Below, piece after piece: positions 15,928-24,593 of a stretch of 64,000 nt of DNA. Source of the stretch: Crocosphaera sp. UHCC 0190. GTDB lineage: Bacteria > Cyanobacteriota > Cyanobacteriia > Cyanobacteriales > Microcystaceae. The notes beneath the pieces were generated by a model. That model saw only the letters and a program-made list of their open reading frames with translations. It was not told the origin of the DNA and did not search any database. The translations under genes were made by a program, and so were the position numbers. The stretch is from contig NZ_JAYGHP010000003.1 of assembly GCF_034932065.1 (NCBI RefSeq), positions 62,001 through 126,000 of the forward strand. The letters are read 5' to 3'. Within the stretch, counting starts at the first letter, position 1; each line of letters opens with the position of its first letter.

Positions 15928-18354
15928 TTATTTAAAATAAGCTAATGTAACTCCTGATCCCCCTTCATTTTGGGTAGCTAATTCAAACTTGTCAATCTGG
16001 GGATGACGTTTCAAAAATTCATGAACTCCTGCCCTTAATTTTCCTGTTCCTTTGCCATGAATAATCCATAAAACCCCCGATGTAGTTGCTTTTGCAATGG
16101 CATTTTCTAAGTCTGATTCAGCTTCATCCACCCGACTCCCACGAATATCAATGGTATTTTGAGAGGTGCGAATAGTGGGCAGAGATTGGGGTTTTGACGG
16201 TTGAGGTGAAGGGGTAACAGATGGGGTTTTTTCCTTAACTTTGGTTTCTACTTTTTTGCCATCTAATGACTCAATTTCCGTAAAAGGGACGTTCATTTTC
16301 ATCAGTCCAAAGCGCACAATTACCGCTTCATTTTCCTCTGAAACTTCTAATACTTCTGCGGTTTGTCCTAAATTGGGAAGTCTGATCTTTTCCCCGACTT
16401 TAGGTTGATAATTCAGAGAACGTTTAGGAGTTTTAGCTAACTGTTTTTGCGTAATTTTAGCAAGTCCTTCCGTTGCTTGTTGGGCTTTTTGTCCCGTCTT
16501 TTCTCCTTGTTGTAATTGACGAATTACCTGGGCAATTTCTTCTTTTGCTTGTGCAATTGCTTTTTGTACTTCTTGGTCTTGATAACGTTTTAATTCCCTT
16601 TCTCTTTCCTGCAAAGAAGCAGCTTTTTCTGACACTTCTGTATAGAATTTCTCCGTTTGTTGTAGTAATTTTTTTGCTTCTAAAGCTTTTTGTTCCTGTT
16701 GTCTACGTTGTTCTTCTAAACCAGCAATAACCTCATTAATTTCTTGAGAAAGTCCCCCAATACGGGTCTTAGCTTCCTCAATAATGTCCGTACTTAACCC
16801 TAATCGTTGGGCAATACTTAGGGCATTAGACCGCCCTGGAATGCCCCACAACAGGCGATAAGTAGGGGAAAGGGTGCGATCGTCAAATTCCACCGAAGCG
16901 TTCTCAAACCGCGCATCTTGATATTTCAGGGCTTTGAGTTCCCCATAATGGGTCGTGGCCATGGTTAATAAGGCATGATCCGCTAAATAATGGAGTAAGG
17001 CGATCGCCAAGGCACTGCCTTCTGCGGGATCTGTTCCGGCCCCGACTTCGTCTAGAAGCACTAAAGAAGAGTGAGGGGGTGAGGGGGTGAGGGGGTGTGG
17101 GACATTTTCTCCTCCTGCCTCCTCTAAAGCTTCAAGAATACGAACAATGCGGCGAATATGACCAGAAAAAGTCGATAAACTCTGTTCTATTGACTGTTCA
17201 TCCCCAATATCTGCTAAAATTTGCTCAAACCAAGGCAGTTCTACTGGTTCCTTGGCTGGCACAAATAAGCCAACTTTAGCCATTAACGCTGCTAAACCCA
17301 ACGTTTTCAAAGTGACGGTTTTTCCCCCTGTATTCGGCCCTGTAATGGCAATAACACGAATATTTGGGTTAATCTGGACATTAATAGGGACTACCGGAAA
17401 ACCCTGTTCATGTTTTTCTTGCCAGACTAATAAGGGATGTTGTAACTGTCTGAGGGTGACGGTTTCCCCTTCCTCAATAAAGCGAGGGGCATTTCCTCCC
17501 AACCAAAAACTATAACGGGCCCTCGCAGTGGCTAAGTCGAGGAGGGTGGCGATCGCCAGTAAATATTCTAAGTCTTCTTCTACTGCGGCCACTTGTTCCG
17601 TCAACTGTCGCAAAATTGCTTCTTCTTCTGCTTGTTCTTGCCGTAAATATTGACGGCGTTTATTGCCCATTTCTACAATAGAATTGGGTTCGATATATAA
17701 GGTTACTCCCGTGCTAGAAGTATCATGAATAATGCCAGGAATTTGCTCTTTTTGGGGGGCTTTAACGGGAATGACAAAGCGATCGCCCCGTTGAGTAATT
17801 AGTGTTTCTTGGATCGCAGCGCTTTTCTGCTGCATAATATTTTGCAGTTTTTGATAAATTCTATCTCTTATTTCCCGCAAACGATGACGAATTTCCCCTA
17901 ATTTGGGACTAGCACGCTCGGCAACTTTGCCCCCTTCATCAATACAATGGTGTATGGCTTGTTCTAATTCGGGATAAGTGCGAATATCCGCAATTAATTC
18001 GGTTAAAACTGGTAGATCTTCATAATTATCAATAACCCGTCGTAACCGTCTCATTCCTGCTAAGGTGGTGGCAATATTTAATAATTCTTGCCCTGAAAGC
18101 ATACCGCCTATTTTAGCTCTATCTAAGGAGTCCCCGACATCAGTAATGCCTTCAAAAGTCCACCCTGCGTCTAAAGTTTGTTCAAGGCGATAAATTTCTT
18201 GGGTTTGGGCTAAAAGTTGCTTACTTTCTGGTAAGGTTGTGGGTATAGGTAGGTTTCTCGCTGCCACTACTCCCATTTTGGTCGCAGCAAAAGTTGCCAA
18301 ATGTTGACAAAGACGGGGCCATTCTAAAAGGTTTAAGGTTTCTTGGTGAATCAA
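15928..18354 (-). CDS. mutS2: Endonuclease MutS2
   Basis: An 808-residue MutS2 with the core and lever helices, then the ATPase: Walker A 'TGPNTGGKT' near residue 338 and Walker B 'LVLLDEVGAGTDP'. A long Gln/Glu/Lys coiled coil follows, then a KOW-like segment. The C-terminal Smr nuclease domain carries 'IDIRGSRVDEAE' and 'WIIHGKGTGKLRAG'. MutS2 acts on recombination intermediates and, in some bacteria, on collided ribosomes. An unusual Pro/Gly-rich insert of about 18 residues just before Walker B is encoded by a G-rich repeat. Divergent from the NUDIX gene. Confidence 0.95.
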   Translation of the reverse strand: MIHQETLNLLEWPRLCQHLATFAATKMGVVAARNLPIPTTLPESKQLLAQTQEIYRLEQTLDAGWTFEGITDVGDSLDRAKIGGMLSGQELLNIATTLAGMRRLRRVIDNYEDLPVLTELIADIRTYPELEQAIHHCIDEGGKVAERASPKLGEIRHRLREIRDRIYQKLQNIMQQKSAAIQETLITQRGDRFVIPVKAPQKEQIPGIIHDTSSTGVTLYIEPNSIVEMGNKRRQYLRQEQAEEEAILRQLTEQVAAVEEDLEYLLAIATLLDLATARARYSFWLGGNAPRFIEEGETVTLRQLQHPLLVWQEKHEQGFPVVPINVQINPNIRVIAITGPNTGGKTVTLKTLGLAALMAKVGLFVPAKEPVELPWFEQILADIGDEQSIEQSLSTFSGHIRRIVRILEALEEAGGENVPHPLTPSPPHSSLVLLDEVGAGTDPAEGSALAIALLHYLADHALLTMATTHYGELKALKYQDARFENASVEFDDRTLSPTYRLLWGIPGRSNALSIAQRLGLSTDIIEEAKTRIGGLSQEINEVIAGLEEQRRQQEQKALEAKKLLQQTEKFYTEVSEKAASLQERERELKRYQDQEVQKAIAQAKEEIAQVIRQLQQGEKTGQKAQQATEGLAKITQKQLAKTPKRSLNYQPKVGEKIRLPNLGQTAEVLEVSEENEAVIVRFGLMKMNVPFTEIESLDGKKVETKVKEKTPSVTPSPQPSKPQSLPTIRTSQNTIDIRGSRVDEAESDLENAIAKATTSGVLWIIHGKGTGKLRAGVHEFLKRHPQIDKFELATQNEGGSGVTLAYFK
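17071..17101 (+). repeat. G-rich (GTGAGGG) tandem repeat inside mutS2
   Basis: The plus (template) strand carries G5 tracts separated by TGA, then GTGTGGG. This gives four G-tracts in about 30 bases, a potential G-quadruplex. On the minus strand it encodes the 'PHPLTPSPPH' insert of MutS2. TGAGGGGG/CCCCCTCA repeats are a known type of short dispersed repeat in cyanobacteria (recollection). Confidence 0.85.
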
Positions 18355-18496
18355 GGCGGTATTCTAGGATAAAAGTATTTATTAACTGCTTACTATTTTA
18401 GGGCAACAACTCAATTTCATGACAACAATTTTCAGACTACTGAGTATATTAATAGAAAAAATAATAATTAACCGCTATAGTCGATAGGCTTTTGTT

Positions 18497-18928
18497 ATGG
18501 TGAACCAACCTTTGAACAGTTATATTGAACAGTCTGCCGTTATTCCCTATCGTTGGTATCAGGGAGAGATCGAAATTTTGCTGATTACTTCTAGTAATAA
18601 AAAGCGGTGGATTATCCCTAAAGGAATTATAGAGCCAAAGATGACCCCACAGGCATCGGCGGCTAAAGAAGCTCTCGAAGAAGCAGGAGTTAAAGGGAAA
18701 GTAGATCATACTTTACGGGGGATTTATACTTATGAAAAATGTGGAGGAGTTTGCCGAGTTCAAATTTTTTTATTGTCGGTTGAAAGCTTGTATATTGATT
18801 GGTTAGAAGCATCTTTTAGACAAAGACAATGGGTAAGTTTAGAAGAAGCAATTAACCGAATCAAAGAAATAGAGATTAAGATTATTTTAGAAAAATTACC
18901 TTTAATTTTAAATCAAGATATATCATGA
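18497..18928 (+). CDS. NUDIX hydrolase
   Basis: A 143-residue NUDIX-fold hydrolase. The box reads 'GIIEPKMTPQASAAKEALEE' then 'AGV'. The catalytic EExG glutamates are present, Lys replaces the usual Arg, and Met replaces the first conserved Glu. The 'PKG-IIEP' context resembles the small diphosphoinositol/diadenosine-polyphosphate class. The likely reaction is hydrolysis of a nucleoside diphosphate linked to another moiety, with Mg. The stop overlaps the ATG of the caspase-like gene (ATGA), so the two are translationally coupled. Confidence 0.85.
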   Translation: MVNQPLNSYIEQSAVIPYRWYQGEIEILLITSSNKKRWIIPKGIIEPKMTPQASAAKEALEEAGVKGKVDHTLRGIYTYEKCGGVCRVQIFLLSVESLYIDWLEASFRQRQWVSLEEAINRIKEIEIKIILEKLPLILNQDIS

Positions 18929-20271
18929 GTCAACCATATCAAAACATCATTATTTGTCTTTTATCATTAAGCTTAGTCGGCTTATTAGACAAGTCTTCTT
19001 CTGGTGAATATACCTTTAGACAATCTTTTCAAGGATGGTTTCTTCAACTTTTACAAGGAGAAAAAAAAGACTTCCAAAAACCTTTGATTACCACCGCTTT
19101 TATTAGTGATTTGTTTCAAGAATCTTGGCAAAAATCTCCCGAACCCTGTGAACCAAAATCAACAGAACCTAATTTTTTAGTGATTGGGGGGGGTGGTAGT
19201 CCTGAATCTAATGAAATTGCCCTGGAAAAAAATCTTCTTTATTTCCAAAGAACCCTTAAAAACATGGGATTTAATACCCCTTCTACTAGCATATTTTTTG
19301 CAAATGGAAATGAGGAAAAACCTAGCATTCGTTACATAAATTCTCAAGGACAAGAACAGTTTAAAATCCCTAATATTCCTAATTTAAACGGTTCAGCAAC
19401 GGTTGATAATTTTAAAAATTGGATTGAGCAAAATAAAAGTAATCAGTCTGCTAATAAGCCGCTCTTTTTCTATTTTACTGGTCATGGTATTTTAAATCAT
19501 GAAAACGCGAATAATAACGCATTTATGCTTTGGAATAATACCCCTGTAACTGTTAGAAATTTTTCTAATACTTTAGATAAATTACCCCAAGATACTCATA
19601 TTGTTACGATGATGGCTCAATGTTTTTCCGGTTCTTTTGCGAACTTTATCTATCAAAATGGTGATCCTAATAAACCCTTAGCCAAACAAACTCGATGTGG
19701 CTTTTTTGCTACAATTAAAACCCTGCCATCTGTGGGATGTACCCCTGAAGTTAATGAAGCAGATTATGAAGATTATAGTTCAAGTTTCTTTGCTGGATTA
19801 AGTGGGGTTAATCGTATTGGTCAAAAGGTGACTTCTGCCGATTATAATAAAGATGGGCGGGTCAGTTATTCAGAAGCTCATGCTTTTGCTAAAGTTGATG
19901 AAGAAACATCAGATTTGCCTGTTTCTACCTCGGAAACTTGGTTACAAGAAAAAGCCTCTAAAAAAGATATTGATGAGTTGGTTAATATTCCTATTCTTGA
20001 ATTAGCAAAAAATGCTCGTCCTGAACAAAAATACGTTATCTCTTCTTTGGTTAAATTATTGCAATTTAATCCCCAAAAATCATCTCTAGAAAATTTAGAA
20101 AGTTTAACCCCTGATCAAGTAGTAACTCAGGAACAAAAAGCTTATAAAATTCGCCTTTTAATGGAACTTCTCAATGTTAAGATGGAAGCTAAAGTTCGTC
20201 AAAATAATAACCAACAAGACATTAATATTTTGGATGGGTTAATTAAATGTGAATCAAGTTCTTGGAAATAA
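18925..20271 (+). CDS. Caspase-like (clan CD) protease with EF-hand loop
   Basis: A 448-residue protein with an N-terminal hydrophobic signal or anchor (about 7-22). The caspase-fold catalytic pair is visible: His187 in 'FFYFTGHGIL' and Cys233 in 'MAQCFSGSF'. A perfect EF-hand calcium loop, 'DYNKDGRVSYSE' (306-317), follows, then a helical C-terminus of unknown nature. The architecture fits secreted or anchored clan CD peptidases, possibly orthocaspase-related. Activation by calcium is an inference. It is coupled to the NUDIX gene by a 4-bp overlap. Substrate specificity cannot be read. Confidence 0.75.
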   Translation: MSQPYQNIIICLLSLSLVGLLDKSSSGEYTFRQSFQGWFLQLLQGEKKDFQKPLITTAFISDLFQESWQKSPEPCEPKSTEPNFLVIGGGGSPESNEIALEKNLLYFQRTLKNMGFNTPSTSIFFANGNEEKPSIRYINSQGQEQFKIPNIPNLNGSATVDNFKNWIEQNKSNQSANKPLFFYFTGHGILNHENANNNAFMLWNNTPVTVRNFSNTLDKLPQDTHIVTMMAQCFSGSFANFIYQNGDPNKPLAKQTRCGFFATIKTLPSVGCTPEVNEADYEDYSSSFFAGLSGVNRIGQKVTSADYNKDGRVSYSEAHAFAKVDEETSDLPVSTSETWLQEKASKKDIDELVNIPILELAKNARPEQKYVISSLVKLLQFNPQKSSLENLESLTPDQVVTQEQKAYKIRLLMELLNVKMEAKVRQNNNQQDINILDGLIKCESSSWK

Positions 20272-20278
20272 TTTTTTC

Positions 20279-20366
20279 AGGACTTAACCACAGACGCTAA
20301 CTGCAGGGAAAATTCATGAATTGCCCCTACAAAAAACACAAATCAGTTAGGCGTTGTGTAAGTCCT
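20279..20366. repeat. ~88-bp MITE-like element with AGGACTTA ends
   Basis: The left end AGGACTTAACCACAGACGC and the right end GCGTTGTGTAAGTCCT are imperfect inverted repeats. The centre holds a degraded AATTCATGAATT palindrome (about 20304-20330) in a GCAGGG...CCCCTAC frame. There is no coding potential. Related ends and cores occur near 49828 and 58405-58468. Confidence 0.75.
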
Positions 20367-20403
20367 ATTTTAAACAGATTACAACCTTTTTTCTGGAAAA
20401 GTC

Positions 20404-20853
20404 TTAAGGCAATTTTTGCAAAGCTTCTAAAAAATTCTCCGGTTCTTTAATACTCATTAAAAGAGAATAATCTTCATCAGTTGGCAGATAAAGCACTTGT
20501 TTTTTGTCAGTAACAAACAAAAGTCCTTTATCTCCATTCTTTAGCTTAAACCATCCAGAAAGATACCCAGGTAGTCCAATTCCATTGGTTCTCCAACTGG
20601 GATAATAAGGCGATTGCTTATCTAATTCAATTATAGAAGCATCATTAACTACTAAAGAACTTACAGGAATATTGCGTCCATATAAATCTCCACGAATGCG
20701 AAGTTCTTCAGCATTTAATTCAACTTGAAGATGAGAAGAACTATAAGCAATATAGAAGAAAAGACAGAGTATTCCAAGCATTAATAAAATAAAAATACCT
20801 AAAGACCAAAAAGTTTTGTCCGGTGGTGGTATGATCGGAAAAATTTGGCTCAT
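20404..20853 (-). CDS. Membrane-anchored bacterial PH-domain protein (bPH_5-like)
   Basis: A 149-residue protein with a single membrane helix near residues 16-38 and a beta-rich domain behind it. 'ELRIRGDLYGRNIPVSSL', 'LPGYLSGWFKLKNGDKGLLF' and 'LLMSIKEPENFL' match the bacterial PH-domain (PF10882) pattern, in which the domain ends with a helix carrying 'S..EPE.F'. The role is unknown. It is convergent with the caspase-like gene and monocistronic. Confidence 0.65.
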   Translation of the reverse strand: MSQIFPIIPPPDKTFWSLGIFILLMLGILCLFFYIAYSSSHLQVELNAEELRIRGDLYGRNIPVSSLVVNDASIIELDKQSPYYPSWRTNGIGLPGYLSGWFKLKNGDKGLLFVTDKKQVLYLPTDEDYSLLMSIKEPENFLEALQKLP

Positions 20854-21189
20854 AATTATTCGTTAAAAACAAGAAATCATAAAATTATCATAGCAGCCGA
20901 AGCAAAAGTGAGCTTAGATTAATCAGTAGTTCTGAATTCATCGTTAATTCTCATCTATGAATCGAGAAAACTCATAAGATCAGGGTAAAATCCCTTTAAC
21001 CAAGACTGGACAACGGTTTTAGTCCTAACAACCTGGAAAAATTAGAGGCAAAAACCTTCTCAAACATCAATTCTTTTGATTGCTTTTTGTCTATGGTTAA
21101 TCAAACCTGGGAGCAAATGTAAAAAAATGTTACAGCACTTAATATTTCTTAATGCTAAGATCAAAAAGCGTACAACCCAGTAATGGAAA
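20854..21189. other. Gene-free 336-bp interval, divergent promoters expected
   Basis: I see no ORF, tRNA, repeat-family member or clear sigma-70 box pair. It must hold the promoters of the PH-domain gene (minus) and the DUF2993 gene (plus), and it is AT-rich near both starts. Confidence 0.4.
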
Positions 21190-21942
21190 ATGACAGCAGT
21201 CGTGTTTGGTACAATCCCCTTCCCCAATCAAAGTGGCGATCAAATCGTCAGCAAAGCCGTTAGTGCTGCGATCGCCGCCCTGTTCAAGCGAACGGGCAAA
21301 GTAGAAGCAACGGTGCGGGCCGAACCTGTTGCCAAGTTATTACAAGGCAGCGTGGACGGTTTTGACTTCATTGGCAACGGAATGCTGATGTACAATGGCC
21401 TGCGGATTGAAGACATGGAATTATACGTCCAAGCGGTTTCCATTGACTTCAGTGCCATTTTTAAAGGGCAGGTGAAGTTAAGACAGCCTACTCAAGCGAG
21501 TATGCGGGTTGTCCTCACCGAAGACGACTTAACCACATCTTTTAATACTCCCTTTGTGGTGGAAAAATTGCAAAGGTTAGAGCATGAGGGACAATCTTTA
21601 TATTTCCAAAATACCCAGATGCTGGTTAATGATGATAAGTCTTTAACGATTAAGAGTCAAATTCAGCTAGGAAAAGGCGGGGAAACCATCGCCTTAGATA
21701 TGACGGCGCAAATTGATGTACAGGAGCGACGTAGAATACAATTTGTGGATGTTACCTATCAAGGAGATGACAAAGCGAAAACTTTAGGAAAAGCTTTGAT
21801 TGATCATGTGAATGACTTGCTAGACTTAGATAAATTCGCCTTAGATGGAACACAACTAAGGGTTGATCGTATTCGTATCCGTAATAAACAGTTAATTTTT
21901 TACGGAATTGCGAAAATTGATCGTTTTCCGCAACGCAAGTAA
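21190..21942 (+). CDS. DUF2993 / LmeA-like lipid-binding protein
   Basis: A 250-residue protein matching the cyanobacterial DUF2993 family, relatives of mycobacterial LmeA. It shows 'RTGKVEATVRAEPVAKLLQG', 'VDGFDFIGNGMLM' and 'LTEDDLTTSFNTPF', and it has a repeated beta-sheet pattern. These proteins are thought to bind phospholipids at the envelope. No convincing signal peptide is visible at the start used here. The gene sits 20 bp upstream of the glycosyltransferase-TPR gene and is probably co-transcribed with it. Confidence 0.8.
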   Translation: MTAVVFGTIPFPNQSGDQIVSKAVSAAIAALFKRTGKVEATVRAEPVAKLLQGSVDGFDFIGNGMLMYNGLRIEDMELYVQAVSIDFSAIFKGQVKLRQPTQASMRVVLTEDDLTTSFNTPFVVEKLQRLEHEGQSLYFQNTQMLVNDDKSLTIKSQIQLGKGGETIALDMTAQIDVQERRRIQFVDVTYQGDDKAKTLGKALIDHVNDLLDLDKFALDGTQLRVDRIRIRNKQLIFYGIAKIDRFPQRK

Positions 21943-21962
21943 GAGAACTATTGGGAGTAACC

Positions 21963-23174
21963 ATGACAAAAATCAGCCTCTGCATGATCGTTAAAAATGA
22001 ACAAGAAAACCTACCCAAATGTTTAGAAAGTGTTAAAGGTATCGTGGATGAAATGGTGGTCATGGACACCGGATCAACAGATAAAACCATAGAAATTGCT
22101 CAAGAATTTGGGGCAATTATTCCAACATTTGAATGGGGTAACGATTTTGCAGAGGCTCGTAATGAAGCCTTAAAATATGTCACTGGAGATTGGGTATTAA
22201 TTCTGGATGCTGATGAGGTTTTAAACCGGAAAGTCGTCCCACAAATTAAAGAAGCAATTGCCATAGATGAGAATTTAGTCGTTAATTTAGTACGGCATGA
22301 AATTGGGGCATCTCAGTCGCCTTATTCTTTAGTTTCTCGGTTATTTCGTAAACACCCAGAAATTAGTTTTGCCCGTCCCTATCATGCGATAATTGACGAT
22401 AGTGTAGTGGAATTGTTAAAGACAGAAATCTATTGGAAGATTGTAGATTTACCTGCCATTACAGTTTTTCATTATGGGTACACACCAGGGGCAATCGCAT
22501 CTTTAGATAAATATAATCGCGCCCAAAAAGCAATGGAAAGCTTTTTAGAAACCCATCCCAATGATCCCTATACTTGTAGTAAATTGGGGGCTTTATATTT
22601 TCAAATTGGCAAAGAGAAAGAAGGCATAAAATTACTTAAACAAGGCTTAAAATCCAATAAAGCAGACAGCCACGTTTTATATGAACTGCATTACCATTTA
22701 GGCAATATTCACGCCAAACAAGAAGATAATGAAAAAGCAATTAAACATTATCAAAAAGCCATTGAACAAGAAATAATGCCGCCGTTAAAATTAGGGGCTT
22801 ATAATAACATCGGGGTGGTGTTACAACAGGTAGGAGACTTAGGAAATGCGGCCCAAGCTTACAAAACAACCCTACAAATTGATCCCAATTTTATCAACGG
22901 ATACTATAACTTTGCTATGGTTTTGAGTGCCATGGGTAAATTAGAAGATTCAGCCGCAGTGTATGAAAAATTACTTTTGTTGAGTCCTAATTATGCGGCA
23001 GCTTATCAGAATCTTGGGGTAGTATTATTTAAGTTAAATAAATTACCTGAAAGTTCTAAAGCGTTCATAAAAGCTGTTAATCTTTATGAAGAACAAAACA
23101 GTCCAGAAGAAGCAGAAAACCTGCGGAATGGCTTAATAGAATTAGGGTTATGGGAAGGGGAAGTGAAAATTTGA
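21963..23174 (+). CDS. Family 2 glycosyltransferase fused to TPR repeats
   Basis: A 403-residue two-part protein. The N-terminal GT-A domain has 'SLCMIVKNEQENLPKCLESV', 'MDTGSTDKT' and the DxD-type 'LILDADEVLN'. The C-terminal half is made of TPR helices ('AYNNIGVVLQQVGDLGNAAQ', 'AAYQNLGVVLFKLNKLPES'). It is SunS/glycosyltransferase-like and probably transfers a sugar to protein or a lipid carrier. A TTG twelve bases upstream is in frame, but the ATG giving MTKISLC is the family start. Confidence 0.88.
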   Translation: MTKISLCMIVKNEQENLPKCLESVKGIVDEMVVMDTGSTDKTIEIAQEFGAIIPTFEWGNDFAEARNEALKYVTGDWVLILDADEVLNRKVVPQIKEAIAIDENLVVNLVRHEIGASQSPYSLVSRLFRKHPEISFARPYHAIIDDSVVELLKTEIYWKIVDLPAITVFHYGYTPGAIASLDKYNRAQKAMESFLETHPNDPYTCSKLGALYFQIGKEKEGIKLLKQGLKSNKADSHVLYELHYHLGNIHAKQEDNEKAIKHYQKAIEQEIMPPLKLGAYNNIGVVLQQVGDLGNAAQAYKTTLQIDPNFINGYYNFAMVLSAMGKLEDSAAVYEKLLLLSPNYAAAYQNLGVVLFKLNKLPESSKAFIKAVNLYEEQNSPEEAENLRNGLIELGLWEGEVKI

Positions 23175-23197
23175 TTATTGCCCTATAATTAGGATTT

Positions 23198-23223
23198 AGG
23201 GTCAATTCATGAATTGACCCTAC
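23198..23223. repeat. Perfect palindrome, core CAATTCATGAATTG
   Basis: A 26-bp perfect palindrome with outer TAGGGT/ACCCTA arms in the gap between the glycosyltransferase and AAA genes. Member of the variable-core palindrome family. Confidence 0.9.
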
Positions 23224-23306
23224 AAAGTTAAGAAAATAACTTTGATCTCAGTAAGAACATTAATTAATACTTTTTCCTAACGCTATAGGTTACAGAGGGA
23301 ACAGCA

Positions 23307-24593
23307 ATGGACAAAGATTTACGCGAATCATTTCAAGAAGCATCTAGAAATTTGACCCTATTACCTCTGTTGAAAAAACAAGACCTTGAGAAGTTTCAAG
23401 TAGACTATGGAAACGAAGTTATTGATGAATTAATATCTTTAGTTGAAGAAGCTAAAAATGATAATGGTAAAATCATTTTTACCGGACATCGTGGGTGCGG
23501 AAAATCAACCCTTTTAGCGAAATTTCGTCAACTGATTATTGATGAATATTTTACCGTATTTTTCTCAATTTCTGACATCATTGAAATGTCAGACGTGAAT
23601 CATATTAATATTTTATTTGCCATTGGTGTACAATTAATGGCTGAAGCAGAAGCACAAAATATAGAAATTAGTGAATCTATCAAACAACAATTTTATAAGT
23701 GGTTTGCTAGTCATACACGCATTATACAAGAAGATTTGAAAACATCGGGTTCTCTTGGTATTAACCTGTTTGAAATAATTACAGGAAAATTACAAGCAGA
23801 TAAAACAGTTCGAGATGAAATTAAACAGACTTTTTTAAGAGATATTTCTAAGCTTATTTCCCGTATTAATGAAATTGCCGCTACTATTTCATCGGTTAGC
23901 AATAAAAAAATTATAGTTATCATTGATGACTTGGATAAATTAGATTTAGCAGTTGTTAGAGAAATCTATAAGGACAATATTAAAGCCTTATTTCAACCAA
24001 GTTTTATGATTATTTTTAGTATTCCCATTGCTGCTTATCGAGAAGTTGATTTAAAAGATGCAATGGAGACAGAAACAAATGATAGAATTATTCCTATGCC
24101 AGTCTATAAGATATTTAATAAAGGAGAAAGTCGTAAGGAGAATGCTGTTACTATTCCTCAAACAAACGAAACCTTATTAAATGTCTTAAATAAAAGAATA
24201 TCAACTGATTTAATAGAGGATGAAACCGCAAAAGAGATCATTCTTTATAGTGGTGGTGTGTTACGGGAAGTGATTCGTATTGCTAATGGTTGTTGTCGTA
24301 TTTGTTTACAATTACTTCGCAAAAATACTGATAATAAAGATATAAAAATTAATTATGAAGTCCTAAAAGAAGCTATTAAGAAATTACGTCTTGACTTTTC
24401 AATTCGTTTAGGTAAAGCAGATTACGAAATATTAGAAAAAACCTATCAAGTCTTTAACCCTGATGATCCTAAAGACCAAAAATTCTTAGATTTATTACAC
24501 GGTTTATATGTTTTAGAATATCGCAATGATGAACTTTGGTATGATGTTCATCCCATTGTTATTGAACTCTTGAAGCGGAGACAAGAAAGCTAA
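23307..24593 (+). CDS. AAA-type P-loop ATPase
   Basis: A 428-residue ATPase. Walker A is 'GHRGCGKST' (60-68) and Walker B is 'KIIVIIDDLDKLD' (201-213). The helical region behind the ATPase ends in a winged-helix-like tail ('DDELWYDVHPIVIELLKR'). The organisation is that of STAND/ORC-like or KAP-like signalling ATPases. The stop codon shares one base with the start of the TPR gene (TAATG), so the products are made together and probably act together. I infer a sensor or effector complex. No named system is recognised. Confidence 0.75.
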   Translation: MDKDLRESFQEASRNLTLLPLLKKQDLEKFQVDYGNEVIDELISLVEEAKNDNGKIIFTGHRGCGKSTLLAKFRQLIIDEYFTVFFSISDIIEMSDVNHINILFAIGVQLMAEAEAQNIEISESIKQQFYKWFASHTRIIQEDLKTSGSLGINLFEIITGKLQADKTVRDEIKQTFLRDISKLISRINEIAATISSVSNKKIIVIIDDLDKLDLAVVREIYKDNIKALFQPSFMIIFSIPIAAYREVDLKDAMETETNDRIIPMPVYKIFNKGESRKENAVTIPQTNETLLNVLNKRISTDLIEDETAKEIILYSGGVLREVIRIANGCCRICLQLLRKNTDNKDIKINYEVLKEAIKKLRLDFSIRLGKADYEILEKTYQVFNPDDPKDQKFLDLLHGLYVLEYRNDELWYDVHPIVIELLKRRQES

